The translations under genes were made by a program, and so were the position numbers. From Chryseobacterium sp. 18061 (GTDB lineage: Bacteria > Pseudomonadota > Gammaproteobacteria > Enterobacterales > Enterobacteriaceae): DNA of 64,000 nucleotides. Of the stretch, positions 1 to 9,160 are shown piece after piece. The notes beneath the pieces are model-generated. The model was not told the origin of the DNA, ran no database searches, and saw only the letters and a list, made by a program, of their open reading frames with translations. The number at the start of each line of letters is the position of its first letter. Position 1 is the stretch's first letter. The DNA lies in assembly GCA_902706205.1 (NCBI GenBank), contig CACSKA010000002.1, positions 124,001-188,000 on the forward strand, in the 5' to 3' direction.

Positions 1-258
1 ACCGATCAGCGTCTCCTCGGCCAGCCACGAAAAAGGCGTAGCCTGGCCACCAAATGTCTGCCTCGGCAGCGTAAAGTGGCGGAACACCATATCGCTGGCG
101 GGCAGCAACAGACACACCTGTGACGCCAGTGCATGGCTGCTCAACTGATGTAAGGATTCCCCCCCCACCAGTACGCCAACCTGTGCGCTGTCGGACTCAC
201 ACCACCATATTTTTCCGTCCTCGGCGCTATCGGGACGGATAAAAAGCACTCGTTTCAT
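1..258 (-). CDS. gspL: Type II secretion protein GspL, N-terminal part (cut by window edge)
   Basis: The minus strand reads 86 codons from the ATG at 258 to the window edge without a stop. GspL is an inner-membrane protein whose cytoplasmic actin-like domain recruits the GspE ATPase to the secretion machine. The visible part starts MKRVLFIRPD and ends with the FSWLAEE motif typical of the GspL cytoplasmic domain; the membrane segment and periplasmic domain lie outside the window. It follows gspK by 14 bases in the gspC-to-L gene string, so it is almost certainly co-transcribed. The identification rests on the motif and on gene order. Confidence 0.88.
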   Translation of the reverse strand, partial: MKRVLFIRPDSAEDGKIWWCESDSAQVGVLVGGESLHQLSSHALASQVCLLLPASDMVFRHFTLPRQTFGGQATPFSWLAEETLIG

Positions 259-272
259 AAAGATGACTTTCG

Positions 273-1364
273 TTATTCAATCATACGGTAACGACGCTGC
301 CAGACCTTAACCTCGCCTGAGCCGCTGTCGAGATGTAATTGGGTGACAACACGCAGCGTTAACGCATCGGTTGACCCAGTGCTGTTCACGGTAAAATATT
401 GACTATTGATGCCGATAAATTCCCGGCTTTGTTCCAGACTCTCTTTCTTCACCGAAAACTGTTCCTCTAACTGTTTTTCGAATGCCTGCACGCTCTCCCA
501 GCCCTCTTTCGGTCGGGACGCGATCACGCGCATGGCATCATCTTCCGTCAGCGCCCCCTCTAACAGTGCGGCCAGCAGCGGAGCTTGTGCTTCCGTTAGC
601 GTGTTGATGTTCACTTTGTTCGTGGTATCAGGTAAGGCACAAAGCACGCGGCTGACTTTCACCCAGCTTTTCGCCGGAAATGCCGGTAACAGACGCAGTT
701 CGTTAAGCGTGCGCATCATCTGGTTGCCCGGTAACTGCGGGGCATTAATCGCAGTCCAGGCATCACTTTCTTGTTCCCCCTTTACCGTTGTCTCATCAGG
801 ATCCAGATAGTCCACCAGCTGACCGTAGACCTGTTCCGCGCTCATGCTACTCATGCCAGCATTCTCCAGCAGTTTCTGTAGAATCAGCTGCTGACGAGGC
901 TTTTCCGCTATACCCTGGGGGGGAGCGATAGCTGTTGTCTGAGCCGTTGCTGTGGGTTTCTCCGCGCTTTTTGGTGATGCTGTTTCGGGGGCTGATGGCT
1001 CAGGAGAATCGGTGCCTTCGGTCGCCAGCAGGCTATTGACGTTAAAACAGTGTTGCGCATCTACAACCTGGCTCACAACGCGATAGTGTTCCCCCAAGGT
1101 TTCCACCGGCTCCTGCCAGATGCCCTCTGTTTGCAACGGTTTATCTTCGCCGCCACCCTCTTCATGCAGAATTTGCTCGATCACTGGCATCTGTGCCTGT
1201 ATCGCCCAGCGCAACTGCTGCTGGCTGGTCTGATAATGGATTTTTTGCACATTGCGGCAAAACTGCTGACTGATACGAGATGCCAGTACTGACATCATCA
1301 CCAGTAAAATCAGTACCACCAGTAAGGCGACCCCACGCTGTTTTTGCGCCATGCGTCTCCTCAT
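273..1364 (-). CDS. gspK: Type II secretion minor pseudopilin GspK
   Basis: GspK is the large minor pseudopilin that caps the pseudopilus tip together with GspI and GspJ. The 363-residue protein begins with a short basic leader, then RG-VALLVV, a prepilin peptidase site followed by a hydrophobic helix. Unlike canonical pseudopilins it has no Glu at position +5 of the mature helix, as usual for GspK. The large globular domain contains an Ala/Pro/Thr-rich stretch near residues 120-150. The ATG overlaps the gspJ stop as ATGA, which supports this start; a second ATG four codons in is possible. Confidence 0.93.
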   Translation of the reverse strand: MRRRMAQKQRGVALLVVLILLVMMSVLASRISQQFCRNVQKIHYQTSQQQLRWAIQAQMPVIEQILHEEGGGEDKPLQTEGIWQEPVETLGEHYRVVSQVVDAQHCFNVNSLLATEGTDSPEPSAPETASPKSAEKPTATAQTTAIAPPQGIAEKPRQQLILQKLLENAGMSSMSAEQVYGQLVDYLDPDETTVKGEQESDAWTAINAPQLPGNQMMRTLNELRLLPAFPAKSWVKVSRVLCALPDTTNKVNINTLTEAQAPLLAALLEGALTEDDAMRVIASRPKEGWESVQAFEKQLEEQFSVKKESLEQSREFIGINSQYFTVNSTGSTDALTLRVVTQLHLDSGSGEVKVWQRRYRMIE

Positions 1365-2053
1365 GGCTGGCCTCCGCTCGTCACGGGTTGCGCTTCTGCG
1401 GGCTGAGCGGCCGAAGTATCCGGCGGATTAACCGTATCGCTCTGCTCCTCCTGCTGCTGAGTATCTGGTGCAACAGGCGTGAGGGTTGACACATCCATAT
1501 TGCCCGGCGTCAGAAAGATCCAGCGCCAGGTTTCGTCATTCTCCATGGTCAATGCCAGCTCTACCCCTTCAGGAAAATGCAAAGTGTCGTTCCATTCCTC
1601 ACTCCATCCCTGCTGATAAAAACGCCACTCTGCTGTTTTCACCTTATCGAGGATAGGTACTTCTTCAGGTTCACTTTCAGCCGGTGCATCAATCGCCGGC
1701 CAGACTTCACGCCACAACTGCTTATCATGAAAACGCCAGCCGGTACGCTCGAGCTGTACCCGCCCACTGATCCCACTGAGCGTGGTCAACTGCAGCCCTT
1801 CATCGCTGTAGATAAAAGCAACGTCTGGCGCATCACGCGGACCACGAGCCTGCAGTTGAAAGAAGTCACGTTCCAGCAAGTTGTACGCGCGCTGTAACTG
1901 ATTAAGATCGTTTGCCCGCACATTGGTTGCCGCTGTGGTACGCATCGCACCATCCAGAATTTGCCAGGCCAGCAGGCTGATGATGGCGAACACCGTCAGC
2001 GCAATCATCACCTCCAGTAAGGTAAAACCTTGCTGTTTCTCACTGCGCCGCAT
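1361..2053 (-). CDS. gspJ: Type II secretion minor pseudopilin GspJ
   Basis: This 230-residue minor pseudopilin forms the tip complex with GspI and GspK. It starts MRRSEKQQGFTLLE, with the prepilin peptidase cleavage point between Gly and Phe and the conserved Glu five residues later. The C-terminal end is rich in Gln, Pro and Ala and looks disordered. I chose the ATG at 2053 because it places the leader right at the N-terminus; the frame is open further upstream inside gspI, but that part shows no signal. The gene overlaps gspI by 14 bases, which implies translational coupling. Confidence 0.92.
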   Translation of the reverse strand: MRRSEKQQGFTLLEVMIALTVFAIISLLAWQILDGAMRTTAATNVRANDLNQLQRAYNLLERDFFQLQARGPRDAPDVAFIYSDEGLQLTTLSGISGRVQLERTGWRFHDKQLWREVWPAIDAPAESEPEEVPILDKVKTAEWRFYQQGWSEEWNDTLHFPEGVELALTMENDETWRWIFLTPGNMDVSTLTPVAPDTQQQEEQSDTVNPPDTSAAQPAEAQPVTSGGQP

Positions 2054-2441
2054 CGGTTTCTTCCCCGATAACAGGGGTTTGCACCCGCAGCGTAATAACC
2101 GGATGGCTGTCGTCGCCTTCGGAAAAGATAGCGACTTCATTGGCAAAGCCGTTGTCTCCGGTATCGACACGCTGCTCGCGCCAGTGCCACTGACGACCAC
2201 CCATCGTTTCATCACCCTCCCGCGCCTCAGCGGGGAAATCACGCTGCGCGAGAGCCGCTTCTGCCAGCTGATTCTCAGCCAGCCAACTGGCTTGCAGTGA
2301 GTCACCGAGGCTGTGAGTAAAACGGACGTTCAGCGAGACGGAATTCATTAAGGCTAGCGCGGCGGTAGAAAAAATGGCTAACGCCACCATGACCTCCAGT
2401 AATGTCATTCCTCGCTGTTTGTGGTTACCTTTACTCATCAT
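2040..2441 (-). CDS. gspI: Type II secretion minor pseudopilin GspI
   Basis: GspI is a small minor pseudopilin that nucleates the tip complex with GspJ and GspK. The 133-residue product has a basic leader and the RGMTLLEVMVAL signature: prepilin peptidase cuts after Gly, the mature protein starts with Met, and Glu sits at +5. A helix of about 20 hydrophobic residues follows. The gene overlaps the 3' end of gspH by 11 bases and gspJ by 14, so the gspH-I-J segment is tightly packed. Confidence 0.93.
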   Translation of the reverse strand: MMSKGNHKQRGMTLLEVMVALAIFSTAALALMNSVSLNVRFTHSLGDSLQASWLAENQLAEAALAQRDFPAEAREGDETMGGRQWHWREQRVDTGDNGFANEVAIFSEGDDSHPVITLRVQTPVIGEETDAAQ

Positions 2442-2913
2442 TTTCGACCTTGATCGGCGATGCTCCCTGTGAAATCACGCGAAAACGGTGCTGTTTATCC
2501 ACGCTTTGCAGCATTAATGTAAAACGCCCTATTTCACCGTCCGGCAGAAAAATAATTTGGGGTTCCGCATCAAGCGTCGCCGCCAGACGCTGGGGAGCGA
2601 GCGAGACGTGCATCCCTTGCGGAAATTGCCCCTGCGTCACGATCCTTCCGGCCGTCAACGGTACCCAGTACGTGATGTCATTTTTCTGCTGGGCAGTGAC
2701 CAACTGATAATACTGGTCGGTGATCACCAGGCCATGAATATTCCCATCCATCACCGCCCGATCGGATCCATATTCCACGAGGGATTTAAAGTGCTGCCCA
2801 AATATATCCGCACCACTCCGTGAAGGGATTGTAGTGACAACCAACATGGCGCTACTGGCAAAAATCATCAGTGCCAGAATAATCTCCAGCAGCGTAAACC
2901 CACGTTACTTCAT
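2431..2913 (-). pseudogene. gspH: Type II secretion minor pseudopilin GspH with an in-frame stop at codon 3
   Basis: The natural start is the ATG at 2911-2913, which overlaps the gspG stop as TAATG. The reading is ATG AAG TAA and then continues open for 157 codons, beginning RGFTLLEIILAL, the full prepilin signature. In relatives the third codon usually encodes Gln, so one C-to-T change would explain the TAA at 2905-2907. The next in-frame ATG (2868) lies inside the hydrophobic helix and would give a protein without a leader peptide. The rest of the frame is intact, which suggests a recent mutation or a base-call error. GspH is the minor pseudopilin next to the tip complex. Some T2SS assays in other species tolerate its loss, so the machine need not be dead. 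Confidence 0.85.
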
Positions 2914-3365
2914 TATTTTTCTTTTTTATCCAGCGACCAGTTAGTAATATCATCAGCCGTATTGACTTCACCATCCTGCCCTGAAGAAAAAACATCCACC
3001 GCGCCATGTTCGCCAGGACTGACCAGCAGATAATCATTGCCCCATGGGTCGGTTGGCAGACGGCGAATATACCCCTCAGTACGATATCCATTCGGGATCG
3101 GCGCCACTTCAGGTTTGGTCACCAGCGCCTGCAGACCCTGGTCTGTCGTCGGGTAACGATGGTTATCGAGTTTATACATATCTAATGAACCTTCGAGCGC
3201 CACAATATCACTGACCGCTTTTTGGTTATCGGCACGTTCTTTATTCCCCATCAGGTTGGGTACGACCATACTGGCTAATACGCCAAGAATAACAATAACC
3301 ACCATCAGTTCGAGTAATGTAAAACCCTGCTGGCGTCTTACATGTAATATATTATTTCGTTGCAT
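2913..3365 (-). CDS. gspG: Type II secretion major pseudopilin GspG
   Basis: GspG is the major subunit of the periplasmic pseudopilus that pushes substrates through the secretin. The 150-residue precursor starts MQRNNILHVRRQQGFTLLE and is cleaved after Gly by a prepilin peptidase, with Glu at +5. The C-terminal half carries the calcium-loop region typical of GspG, with DPWGNDY and an Asp-rich stretch ending in DDITNW. The start at 3365 puts the leader at the N-terminus and follows gspF by seven bases. The prepilin peptidase gene (gspO) is not in this window. Confidence 0.96.
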   Translation of the reverse strand: MQRNNILHVRRQQGFTLLELMVVIVILGVLASMVVPNLMGNKERADNQKAVSDIVALEGSLDMYKLDNHRYPTTDQGLQALVTKPEVAPIPNGYRTEGYIRRLPTDPWGNDYLLVSPGEHGAVDVFSSGQDGEVNTADDITNWSLDKKEK

Positions 3366-3372
3366 AATTGTT

Positions 3373-4581
3373 TTATCCCACCATATTATTGAGTTGAAGA
3401 ATTGGTTGTAATATTGACAGCACAATAAACAACACCACGGTTGCCATAGTGACGACCAGTGCCGGTTCGAATACAGAAAGCGTTAACGTAATACGATGCT
3501 GTAGTGCGCTCTCCTGGTTTTCTGCGGCTCTGTCCATGAGTGGCCCAAGCTCACCGCTCTCTTCTCCTGAGGCCACCATATACAGCATGGTCGGAGGGAA
3601 CAGACGCGCCTGCTCCAGCGCGGCATGTAGGGTCGAGCCCTGACGAACGGTCTCTGCGGCCGTAGCCATTAGCTGCCGGGCGTAACCGTTCTCCAGACCT
3701 TCCATGGCAATCAACATGCCATCGAGTAGCGGGACACTACTGGCCTGTAAAATACTTAATGTACGGATATAGCGAGCACTATTAATCGCCCGTACCAGTT
3801 TCTGAATCGGTGAGCGCGTCACCAGCCAGCGATGATAAGCAAAGCGGTTTTGTGGCTTTTTAAGCCAGATTTTCCAGCCAATAGCGGCGACCACCAGGCT
3901 GACACCCATCAGCAAGCCATAAGCCTGCAAGAAATCACTCACCGCAATCAGAATACGGGTGGTCATCGGCAGTTGCTGTTTCATATGTGTAAACTGATCA
4001 ATCACCTGCGGCACCACGGCCACCAGCAAAATACAAATAACGACCACCGCCACCACCGTCAGGGTGAGCGGATAAACCATTGCCTGAGTCAGTTTGCTTT
4101 TCATTTTCTGTCGCTGTTCGTTGTATTCCGCCAACTTTTCCAGCACGCCGCCCAACGCCCCTGACTTTTCACCCGCCATCACCAGTGCACAGTAAAGTTT
4201 GTCAAAAATGCGCGGATACTGGCTGAGTGCTTCATTTAGCGTATGGCCTTCTACTACTTTGTCGCGGATCTCACTCACCAGTACCGACAGTTTTTTATCT
4301 TCCGACTGTCGGGAAATGGCTTTTAACGCAGTCTCCAGCGGCAGGGCAGCATTGACCAGCGTTGAAAGCTGCCGGGTAAATAGCGACAGCGATGCCGCAG
4401 TAATTTTGCTTTTTTGCTGCGATGATTTCCCCACCGACTGTTCACTGACCGCACTGATGCTGAGCGGTAATAACTGTTGTTCGCGCAGTTGCTGGCGTAC
4501 CTGTTTGGGGCTTTCTGCTTGCAGGGTTCCGCGCCGCGTTTTTCCCGCAGCGTCGGTGGCGCGCCAGGCAAACCAGGCCAT
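3373..4581 (-). CDS. gspF: Type II secretion inner-membrane platform protein GspF
   Basis: GspF is the polytopic inner-membrane protein at the base of the pseudopilus, thought to couple GspE ATP hydrolysis to pilin insertion. The 402-residue protein shows two repeated cytoplasmic T2SSF domains, each followed by membrane segments. The first hydrophobic pair is near residues 170-225 and the last near 370-395. The AGEKSGALGGVLEKLA and SGEESGELGPLMDRAA motifs mark the two repeats. Its ATG overlaps the gspE stop as TAATG. Confidence 0.96.
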   Translation of the reverse strand: MAWFAWRATDAAGKTRRGTLQAESPKQVRQQLREQQLLPLSISAVSEQSVGKSSQQKSKITAASLSLFTRQLSTLVNAALPLETALKAISRQSEDKKLSVLVSEIRDKVVEGHTLNEALSQYPRIFDKLYCALVMAGEKSGALGGVLEKLAEYNEQRQKMKSKLTQAMVYPLTLTVVAVVVICILLVAVVPQVIDQFTHMKQQLPMTTRILIAVSDFLQAYGLLMGVSLVVAAIGWKIWLKKPQNRFAYHRWLVTRSPIQKLVRAINSARYIRTLSILQASSVPLLDGMLIAMEGLENGYARQLMATAAETVRQGSTLHAALEQARLFPPTMLYMVASGEESGELGPLMDRAAENQESALQHRITLTLSVFEPALVVTMATVVLFIVLSILQPILQLNNMVG

Positions 4582-6059
4582 TATTCGTCCCCTCCGTGCT
4601 CGGCAGTAACGCGCATCACTTCTTCCAGCGAGGTGATGCCGTCGATCACCTTCATCAAACCGTTTTCTCGCAGACTGTAAGCCTGTTTGAACAGCGCGGT
4701 TTCGATGGCCATTTCATCTTTTTCTTCATGGATAGCCCGGCGCATGGTGCTGTCGACAACCAGGAATTCATGAATGCCCGCGCGGCCTTGATAGCCGCTC
4801 TGACGGCAATGTTCACAGCCGACAGCGCGATAAATCACTTTTGGCGGGGTGGGCATAAAACTGAACAAGACGCTTTCACTGCTATCCAGCGGAGTGGTTG
4901 TCCGGCAGTGCGTGCACAAACGACGAACCAGCCGCTGGGCAATAACCCCAAGCAGCGAGGAACCAATCAAAAACGATTCCAGCCCCATATCCCGCAGACG
5001 GGTAATTGCCCCCGCCGCACTGTTGGTATGCAAGGTGGACATCACAAGGTGGCCGGTCAAGGAGGCCTGGACGGCAATTTGTGCGGTTTCACCGTCACGA
5101 ATTTCCCCGATCATCACCACGTCAGGATCCTGACGCAGAATGGCGCGCAGGCCACGGGCAAATGTCATCTCCACGCGGGGATTGACCTGGGTCTGCCCGA
5201 CGCCTTCCAGCTCATACTCGATAGGATCTTCGACCGTCAGAATATTGCGTTCATGACCATTCAGCGCCGACAGAATGGCGTACAGGGTGGTACTTTTTCC
5301 GGAACCGGTCGGGCCGGTCACCAGGATAATGCCATGCGGCCGCGCAATCAGTCCCTTCAGCTGTTTCAGCTCTGCGTCAATCAGTCCCAGCTTGTCAATG
5401 TCGGGTCTCAGGTTGCTCTTATCCAGCAGACGCATCACTACCCGCTCGCCATATTGCGAAGGAATGGTCGAGACACGCACATCGATAGCCTTACGCCCGA
5501 TGCGCAGGGAAATACGTCCATCCTGCGGCAGACGTTTTTCGGCGATATCCAGCTTTGACATGACCTTGATCCTTGAGACCAATAACGGCGCCAGTTTGCG
5601 TGCCGGTTGCAGAACCAGTCTCAGCACACCGTCGACGCGAAAACGGATACCCAACGAGCGCTCGAAGGTTTCAATATGGATATCCGACGCCCCTTCTTTC
5701 ACCGCTTCGCCGAGAATGGCGTTGATCAACCGGATAACCGGTGAGTTTTCATCGTTATCCAGCAAATCCTCGTTATCGGGGATCTCTTCGGTGAGCGCCA
5801 TCAGGTCGATGTCGGCATCCATATCGTCCACCAGTTGCTGCGAAACACCGCTGCTCTGTTGCCAGATACGCTGCAACAGCTCATCAAACGCCTCAGCAGT
5901 CAGGAGCGTCGGAATATACGATCGTCCTAATGCCCGGCGGAGTTCTAACAAGGCAAACATCGGTGCGTTCTCACGCACATACGCCTGATTGTCGTAAAAC
6001 AGTACGCCATGCTCTTTGGCATAGTTACTGCTACACAAATAGTTAGTCAGCTCGTCCAT
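4581..6059 (-). CDS. gspE: Type II secretion ATPase GspE
   Basis: GspE is the cytoplasmic hexameric ATPase that powers pseudopilus assembly. The 492-residue protein has an N-terminal domain that binds GspL, Walker [10 protein letters not shown] at 249-257, an Asp box around 276-280, Walker [10 protein letters not shown] near 314-322, and a zinc-binding tetracysteine domain (CTHC at 382-385, CEHC at 415-418). All catalytic motifs are intact, in contrast to GspA. The gene sits between gspD (15-base gap) and gspF (overlapping). Confidence 0.97.
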   Translation of the reverse strand: MDELTNYLCSSNYAKEHGVLFYDNQAYVRENAPMFALLELRRALGRSYIPTLLTAEAFDELLQRIWQQSSGVSQQLVDDMDADIDLMALTEEIPDNEDLLDNDENSPVIRLINAILGEAVKEGASDIHIETFERSLGIRFRVDGVLRLVLQPARKLAPLLVSRIKVMSKLDIAEKRLPQDGRISLRIGRKAIDVRVSTIPSQYGERVVMRLLDKSNLRPDIDKLGLIDAELKQLKGLIARPHGIILVTGPTGSGKSTTLYAILSALNGHERNILTVEDPIEYELEGVGQTQVNPRVEMTFARGLRAILRQDPDVVMIGEIRDGETAQIAVQASLTGHLVMSTLHTNSAAGAITRLRDMGLESFLIGSSLLGVIAQRLVRRLCTHCRTTTPLDSSESVLFSFMPTPPKVIYRAVGCEHCRQSGYQGRAGIHEFLVVDSTMRRAIHEEKDEMAIETALFKQAYSLRENGLMKVIDGITSLEEVMRVTAEHGGDE

Positions 6060-6074
6060 GTCTCTTACCTGCCA

Positions 6075-8003
6075 TTATTCTGCGAAGGGATTACGCGGCA
6101 TTGAGGTTGAAGTCGAGGTGGCTGGCGCTGTCGGTGATTTTTCCGACCAGGCAGGCAGCACCGTATTTCCTTCCGGTTCAATAATGCCGAGTTTCTTCTC
6201 TTCCAGACGCTGCTGTTGGCGGGCCCGCACCTGGTCGTATTTCTCTTTCGAAGCGGCACTGAAATTGTCGTCATCACGCAGCACGGTGGTATGGATAAAC
6301 ACCATCAAGTTGCGCTTCGAAGTATCCTGAGAGGTGTAGCGGAACAGTTGGCCGACCAGCGGAATATCCCCCAGCAGCGGTACTTTCGATACGTTCTGCT
6401 TGGTGACATTCTCGATAAGCCCGCCCAGTACCACGGTCTGGCCGCTGTGTACCATCACTTCAGTACTGATGGTGCGGGTGTTAAACGTCGGACCGAGGGA
6501 CGCATCTTCCGTGGCGTTGGCGTCAACGCTCGACACTTCCTGTTCAATTTTCAGATGGATCGTGTCGCCATCGTTGATCTGGGGAACAATTTTGAGTTTG
6601 GTCCCCACCGTTTTGCGTTCAACGGTATTAAAGACGTTATCACCGGTGGTGGTTTGCGAACCGGAGAGCACCGGGACGTCCTGCCCCACGTTGAATGACG
6701 CCTCTTTGTTGTCGAGAGTCACCACACTCGGCGTGGAGAGAATATCGTTCTTGCCGTCGGTCGACAGGGCGCTCAACAGCACGCCGAAATCGCCATTAAA
6801 GAACCCAGTCGCCAGGCCATTGAATCCTACGCCCTTGTTTGCCCCACTCTTCACCTGGCCAATAGGTAAACCCGTGCCGGTAAACTGTGTGCCTCCATGT
6901 TTGCTGCTCCACTGCACGCCCGCATCCAGTCCGGAACCGTCCTGGACTTCGGCGATAATCGCCTCGACCAGCACTTGCGCCCGGCGGATATCCAGTTTTT
7001 CGATCACTTTTTCAAGTGAATTCATCACGTTGGGTTGGGCGGTGATCACCAAAGAGTTAGTGGATTCATCGGCACTAATACTCAGATCATCTTTACTTGC
7101 ACTGCTTTTGTTTTTCACCTGCCCGGTTTTATCTTTCATTTGATCGCCGATCCCCGTCAGCACAGGCACAATTTTGGTCGCACTGGCGTATTTCAGGTAG
7201 AACACTCGGGTATTGCCTTGATTATCCTGTTCGCGGTCCAGTTTGCTGATCAGCTGGCGTGTCCGCCCACGGGCTTCTGCCGTACCGCTGATAACAAGAC
7301 TGTTTGTTTCGGTTTCCGCGACCACTTTTGTCGCCAACTGCGGTGCGTTTTGCCCTTTTTGCTCCTCATTGTTGAGGTTGTTCAGCATGTCTGACAATTC
7401 GCGGGCAGATGCGAACTTCAGCTGTACGATTTCACGGCGCTGCATCCCCGACTTATCCACACGCGCCACCACATCGACCAGGCGATTCACCACCGAGGCT
7501 TTACCGGTGAGCAACAGCACGTTAGAGGGCTCAAAATGGACAACATTTCCTAAGCCGGATGCATCATTCAACTGACGTAGCAAAGGGGCGAGTTCACGTA
7601 CTGGCACATTTTCCATGCGCACAACGCGGGTGATTATTTCATCACCTTTGCCGGGATTTTTGCTGTCCACCACAGGCGCACCAGCGATACGCGCGGCCGT
7701 TGAGCGCACGACTTTGATCATTCCATTGTCCATCGGGATCACCGACAAACTGTACAAATCCAGTACGCTAAGGAAAAACTGATAATATTCATCCTCGGTC
7801 AGCACGTTATACGTTTTGACCGAGATCTCCGCCTGAATGGAGGGATCGACGAGAATGGTTTTATTCAGATTACGACTGACGGTATCAATAAACTCACGAA
7901 TATCGGTATTTTTAAAACTGGCGCTGAATGTCGCCGCCAGGGTTGAACCCGAATATAACGCGAGTGCAACCAGAGAAGCACACGCCCATGGAAATTTATT
8001 CAT
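6075..8003 (-). CDS. gspD: Type II secretion outer-membrane secretin GspD
   Basis: GspD forms the multimeric outer-membrane channel of the T2SS. The 642-residue precursor has a Sec signal peptide (cleavage near TLA-A at residue 23), periplasmic N0 to N3 domains, and the C-terminal secretin domain with the VPLLGDIPLVGQLF signature. The C-terminal tail after about residue 575 is Lys/Gln-rich then Ser/Thr/Pro-rich, the position of the pilotin-binding S domain in related systems. No pilotin gene is visible in the window. Separation from gspC is 14 bases. Confidence 0.97.
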   Translation of the reverse strand: MNKFPWACASLVALALYSGSTLAATFSASFKNTDIREFIDTVSRNLNKTILVDPSIQAEISVKTYNVLTEDEYYQFFLSVLDLYSLSVIPMDNGMIKVVRSTAARIAGAPVVDSKNPGKGDEIITRVVRMENVPVRELAPLLRQLNDASGLGNVVHFEPSNVLLLTGKASVVNRLVDVVARVDKSGMQRREIVQLKFASARELSDMLNNLNNEEQKGQNAPQLATKVVAETETNSLVISGTAEARGRTRQLISKLDREQDNQGNTRVFYLKYASATKIVPVLTGIGDQMKDKTGQVKNKSSASKDDLSISADESTNSLVITAQPNVMNSLEKVIEKLDIRRAQVLVEAIIAEVQDGSGLDAGVQWSSKHGGTQFTGTGLPIGQVKSGANKGVGFNGLATGFFNGDFGVLLSALSTDGKNDILSTPSVVTLDNKEASFNVGQDVPVLSGSQTTTGDNVFNTVERKTVGTKLKIVPQINDGDTIHLKIEQEVSSVDANATEDASLGPTFNTRTISTEVMVHSGQTVVLGGLIENVTKQNVSKVPLLGDIPLVGQLFRYTSQDTSKRNLMVFIHTTVLRDDDNFSAASKEKYDQVRARQQQRLEEKKLGIIEPEGNTVLPAWSEKSPTAPATSTSTSMPRNPFAE

Positions 8004-8017
8004 ATTGGTTACGCTTG

Positions 8018-8791
8018 TTAATTGTTTAAAACATTAATTTGAATGTTTTTCAATTGAGCGTGGCGTCGTACAACGACCTCCGCCGCTTTCATTTTCGACC
8101 AGTTTGCGATAACGGCTTTTGCTTGCTCTGCTTGCGTCATATCGCTCTCATCAACTTTTACGACAATATCCCCCAGCTCAAACCCGCTGTATTTAAAATA
8201 GTCGGAGGCATTCCGGGGATTAATGTTATAACCCTGAAGTTTTCCATCCTGCATAGCCGGTTTGAGCACAAAATAATGGCTCAAACTCAAGCCAGCAAGA
8301 CGCATACTGGCCGTCACTTTTTCCACCGGTGGCGTCTGTACCTCACCTTTAAAATAATCAGGCGGCTTAAGTTCCAGCGCGTGTGATACCCCCTGATATT
8401 GCACCACCACGCGGTCCTTATTGATCGCCTCAACCCATGCGTCATCATGGTCAGAAAGTGTATCGCCCTCCCGATAGCTACGCTGCTGACCGCCGGTCTT
8501 AATCATTGCAAAAGAGAGCCAGGCTTCATCACTGTGAACAATGCCTTCAACTTCAGCTGACAGCGGTGTCAGGGTGACGGTTTGCGTATTAACCTGTTCA
8601 ACGGTTGGCGTGAAGAGTAAAAAAGGTGTAGCTTCCTCGCCCGTTTTACGGGCCCGATGTTTAGCACCTGTTAATTTATCAACAACTTTTTTATAATCTT
8701 TATAAGCGATATAACCCTGATACCCGCCGAGCATCATCAAAACAAACATCATACAGGGCGTCACCAACCGGTATAAAAACGGCATCCTCAT
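8018..8791 (-). CDS. gspC: Type II secretion inner-membrane protein GspC
   Basis: GspC links the inner-membrane platform to the secretin and helps select substrates. The 257-residue protein has a short cytoplasmic N-terminus, one membrane segment at about 9-30, the periplasmic homology region (around 80-145) that binds the GspD N0 domain, and a C-terminal PDZ domain (about 170-250) with the GYNINPRNASDYFKYSGFELGD stretch split around the ligand groove. It is the first gene of the minus-strand gsp operon. The start could also be the ATG two codons in. Confidence 0.94.
   Translation of the reverse strand: MRMPFLYRLVTPCMMFVLMMLGGYQGYIAYKDYKKVVDKLTGAKHRARKTGEEATPFLLFTPTVEQVNTQTVTLTPLSAEVEGIVHSDEAWLSFAMIKTGGQQRSYREGDTLSDHDDAWVEAINKDRVVVQYQGVSHALELKPPDYFKGEVQTPPVEKVTASMRLAGLSLSHYFVLKPAMQDGKLQGYNINPRNASDYFKYSGFELGDIVVKVDESDMTQAEQAKAVIANWSKMKAAEVVVRRHAQLKNIQINVLNN

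Positions 8792-9160
<369 letters not shown>

Noticed and set aside
2868..2904. Alternative start that rescues GspH
   Set aside because: The internal ATG at 2868 falls inside the hydrophobic helix and loses the leader and cleavage site. A GTG right after the stop is in another frame that closes after 11 codons.
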